From the NCBI GenBank assembly GCA_937915145.1, contig CALDNT010000097.1:1-33793 (forward strand): 33,793 nucleotides of DNA, read 5' to 3'. Source of the DNA: an uncultured Reyranella sp. (GTDB lineage Bacteria > Pseudomonadota > Alphaproteobacteria > Reyranellales > Reyranellaceae). A program made the position numbers and the translations under genes. Below the pieces are notes generated by a model. That model saw nothing but the letters and a program-made list of their open reading frames with translations. It was not told the DNA's origin and did not search any database. Shown here one piece after another: positions 32,503 to 33,793 of the stretch (positions are counted from its first letter, which is position 1; the number at the start of each line of letters is the position of its first letter).

Positions 32503-32527
32503 GTTAGGCCACTAAAACTGGCCTTAC
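32503..32527. promoter_or_regulatory. Inverted repeat between zinc-ribbon and acyltransferase genes
   Basis: GTTAGGCCA (32503-32511) and TGGCCTTAC (32519-32527) are inverted with one mismatch around seven bases. The site lies between two divergent genes and could be an operator. No regulator is suggested by the neighbours. The rest of 32482-32611 shows nothing else. Confidence 0.3.
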
Positions 32528-32611
32528 AAGCAACACCGGTTTTCTCGCAACTTACATTCCCATGATTCCTGCCGTCACGCTCGAACGCAGCGCCTTCACA
32601 GTGAGACCGTT

Positions 32612-33343
32612 GTGATCGGTCTTGGGGTCCGTTCGTTTTTCTTCAACGTCGGCTGGTATGTCGGATCGGCCGTGATCGCCATCGTCGGCGCGCCGATCCT
32701 GCTGCTGCCGCGCCGTTGGGTGATTGCCTGGTCGCATTTCTGGATTGCCTTCTGTCTTGGCTGGCTGCGACTGACCTGCCGCCTCACGCACCGCCTCAGT
32801 GGTCTGGAGAACATGCCGACCGGCCCCGTCATCATTGCCTGCAAGCATCAGTCCACCTGGGAGACGCTGGCCTATGCACTGCTTTTTCCGGATGCCGCGA
32901 TCATCCTGAAGCGTGAGCTGCTGTTCATTCCCGTCGTTGGCTGGGCGATGGCGCGGGCCGGCCACATCGGCGTCGAGCGCGGCGACGGCGCCAAGGCGCT
33001 GCGTGGATTGGTGCGGCAGGCCAGGGCGGCGCTGGCCGAGGGCCGCTCCGTCCTGATCTTCCCCGAGGGCACGCGCACGCCGGTTGGGTCTCAGCCCCCC
33101 TACCAGGTCGGTACTGCCGCCCTCTATCGCCAACTCGGGGTACCGGTCGTGCCGGTGGCACTCAATTCGGGTGTCTTCTGGGGGCGTCGCAAATTCATCA
33201 AGTGGCCGGGCGTCATCGACGTCGAAGTATTGCCGGAGATCCCGCCGGGACTCGACCGCAGGGCCTTCATGGCGATCCTGCGGGAGCGGATCGAGGGCAC
33301 GACGGCCCGGCTGGTGGCCAAGGCTCAAAAAATACAACCATAG
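32612..33343 (+). CDS. plsC: 1-acyl-sn-glycerol-3-phosphate acyltransferase family protein
   Basis: The 243-residue membrane enzyme should acylate lysophosphatidic acid to phosphatidic acid in phospholipid synthesis. A hydrophobic N terminus (GWYVGSAVIAIVGAPILLLP and WIAFCLGWLRL) precedes the acyltransferase motifs: HQSTWE at 79-84 (His with Glu in place of the usual Asp in H-x4-D) and FPEGTR at 150-155. VVPVALNSGVFWG is the later conserved block. The start is a GTG at 32612 with little ribosome binding site; no better start lies nearby. It is divergent from the zinc-ribbon gene. Specificity for lysophosphatidic acid is by family and not shown here. Confidence 0.86.
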   Translation: MIGLGVRSFFFNVGWYVGSAVIAIVGAPILLLPRRWVIAWSHFWIAFCLGWLRLTCRLTHRLSGLENMPTGPVIIACKHQSTWETLAYALLFPDAAIILKRELLFIPVVGWAMARAGHIGVERGDGAKALRGLVRQARAALAEGRSVLIFPEGTRTPVGSQPPYQVGTAALYRQLGVPVVPVALNSGVFWGRRKFIKWPGVIDVEVLPEIPPGLDRRAFMAILRERIEGTTARLVAKAQKIQP

Positions 33344-33356
33344 ATATATTTCTATG
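33339..33356. repeat. AT-rich inverted repeat over the plsC stop
   Basis: CATAGA (33339-33344) and TCTATG (33351-33356) are perfect inverted arms around TATATT. The repeat covers the plsC stop codon and lies in an AT-rich patch (33327-33378) unusual for this window. It may be a terminator or an operator for the next gene. Confidence 0.35.
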
Positions 33357-33409
33357 AAGTTCTTCAACCGCTAAAATGGGCCTTGCTCATCTGCGATTGG
33401 AGAGACGAC

Positions 33410-33793
33410 ATGTCGGTTGAGATTCACGTTTGTTGGCAAGGTGATCTGGCAGCGGATAAGGCGAAGCTCAAGACGGTGCTTGGCAGTCTCGGCTTCGAAG
33501 CGACGGTCCTCTACGAATTTAGCGAGGCTGAAGCGTTCTGGCCGATTGATCTGGCGGGACTCAAGACCGGAGTCGAAATCTATCTCGATGAAGATTTGAC
33601 TGCGATTCGAGAGGACTATCCTGTCCTGGCGGCCGCTCTCGAGGGTCGGGACAAGATGGCAACCTTTCGGTTCCGCGGAAATGCTGCCGAAGCAGGGACG
33701 GCGCTCGCCCTGGCGGCTGCCCTCACAAGACTCGGCAACGCAATTATTTACGACCCGCAAGGCGAAGCTTTCATGTCGGCCGACGAAGCCGTG
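33410..33793 (+). CDS. Hypothetical protein, partial (runs off window)
   Basis: The first 128 codons are present without a stop; the gene continues past the window. An ATG at 33410 has GGAGAG at good spacing (33400-33405). The product starts MSVEIHVCWQGDLAADKAKL and contains segments that read as strand and helix in turn (VEIYLDEDLTAI, AATFR-like FRFRGNAAEAGTALALAAAL, IIYDPQGEAFM). It is acidic, soluble and without a signal peptide. No family was recognised. A TAAAAT at 33372-33377 could serve as a -10 element. Its codon use and the AT-rich upstream patch differ slightly from the rest of the window, which may hint at later acquisition. Confidence 0.6.
   Translation, partial: MSVEIHVCWQGDLAADKAKLKTVLGSLGFEATVLYEFSEAEAFWPIDLAGLKTGVEIYLDEDLTAIREDYPVLAAALEGRDKMATFRFRGNAAEAGTALALAAALTRLGNAIIYDPQGEAFMSADEAV

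Overview
The window is a high-GC chromosomal stretch from an alphaproteobacterium. The call rests on gene content and order: crotonyl-CoA carboxylase/reductase next to methylsuccinyl-CoA dehydrogenase, a HIG1-type small membrane protein followed by a PduO adenosyltransferase, etfBA and hbd, tlpA divergent from argH-lysA, and a TIGR02302/DUF4175 protein after lysA. A Rhodospirillales- or Hyphomicrobiales-like lineage (possibly Reyranella-like) is a guess. No rRNA, tRNA, CRISPR array, insertion sequence or phage gene was recognised. No gene-free stretch exceeds about 235 bases; the longest, 14673-14904, lies upstream of ccr.

Layout. 111-2536 (+): unknown protein, metallophosphoesterase, glutathione S-transferase and alpha/beta hydrolase in one tight run. 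2579-4053 (-): 3-hydroxyisobutyrate-dehydrogenase-like enzyme plus an exported histidine phosphatase. 4137-7232 (+): DUF433 protein, DUF445 membrane protein, phasin and a small repeat-bearing lipoprotein. 7376-10727: gltX and cysS flank a GDT1-family transporter gene that converges on gltX. 10785-11878 (-): ABM-domain protein and thioesterase. 12004-13982 (+): ArsR regulator, SRPBCC protein, DUF899 protein, a 57-residue orphan and a DUF427 protein, behind a readable promoter/operator. 14073-14672 (-): exported orphan. 14905-17836 (+): ccr and mcd. 17859-18230 (-): small STAS-like orphan. 18400-21358 (+): TauD-type dioxygenase, HAD hydrolase and flavin amine oxidase. 21382-25200 (+): HIG1, PduO, etfB, etfA, hbd and a small, possibly frameshifted orphan. 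25244-25798 (-): TlpA-like thioredoxin. 25834-31152 (+): argH, lysA, DUF4175. 31214-32460 (-): zinc-ribbon protein and hpt. 32612-33343 (+): PlsC-type acyltransferase. 33410-end (+): an orphan cut by the window edge.

Metabolic theme. Ccr and Mcd are two dedicated enzymes of the ethylmalonyl-CoA pathway for acetyl-CoA assimilation. Mcd passes electrons to ETF (etfBA, 22351-24037). The pathway mutases need adenosylcobalamin, which PduO makes. Hbd acts in C4 acyl-CoA chemistry, and the phasin at 6188 implies polyhydroxyalkanoate granules fed from the same C4 pool. A TGC-rich palindrome upstream of ccr shares the 9-mer TTTTGTGCA with the etfB leader, which could be a shared regulatory site.

Most of the window looks like ordinary chromosome. 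I did not find a clearly new system. The least explained parts are the ArsR-SRPBCC-DUF899-DUF427 cassette with its predicted leaderless first gene, the TauD-HAD-amine oxidase cassette, and the heptad-repeat lipoprotein.
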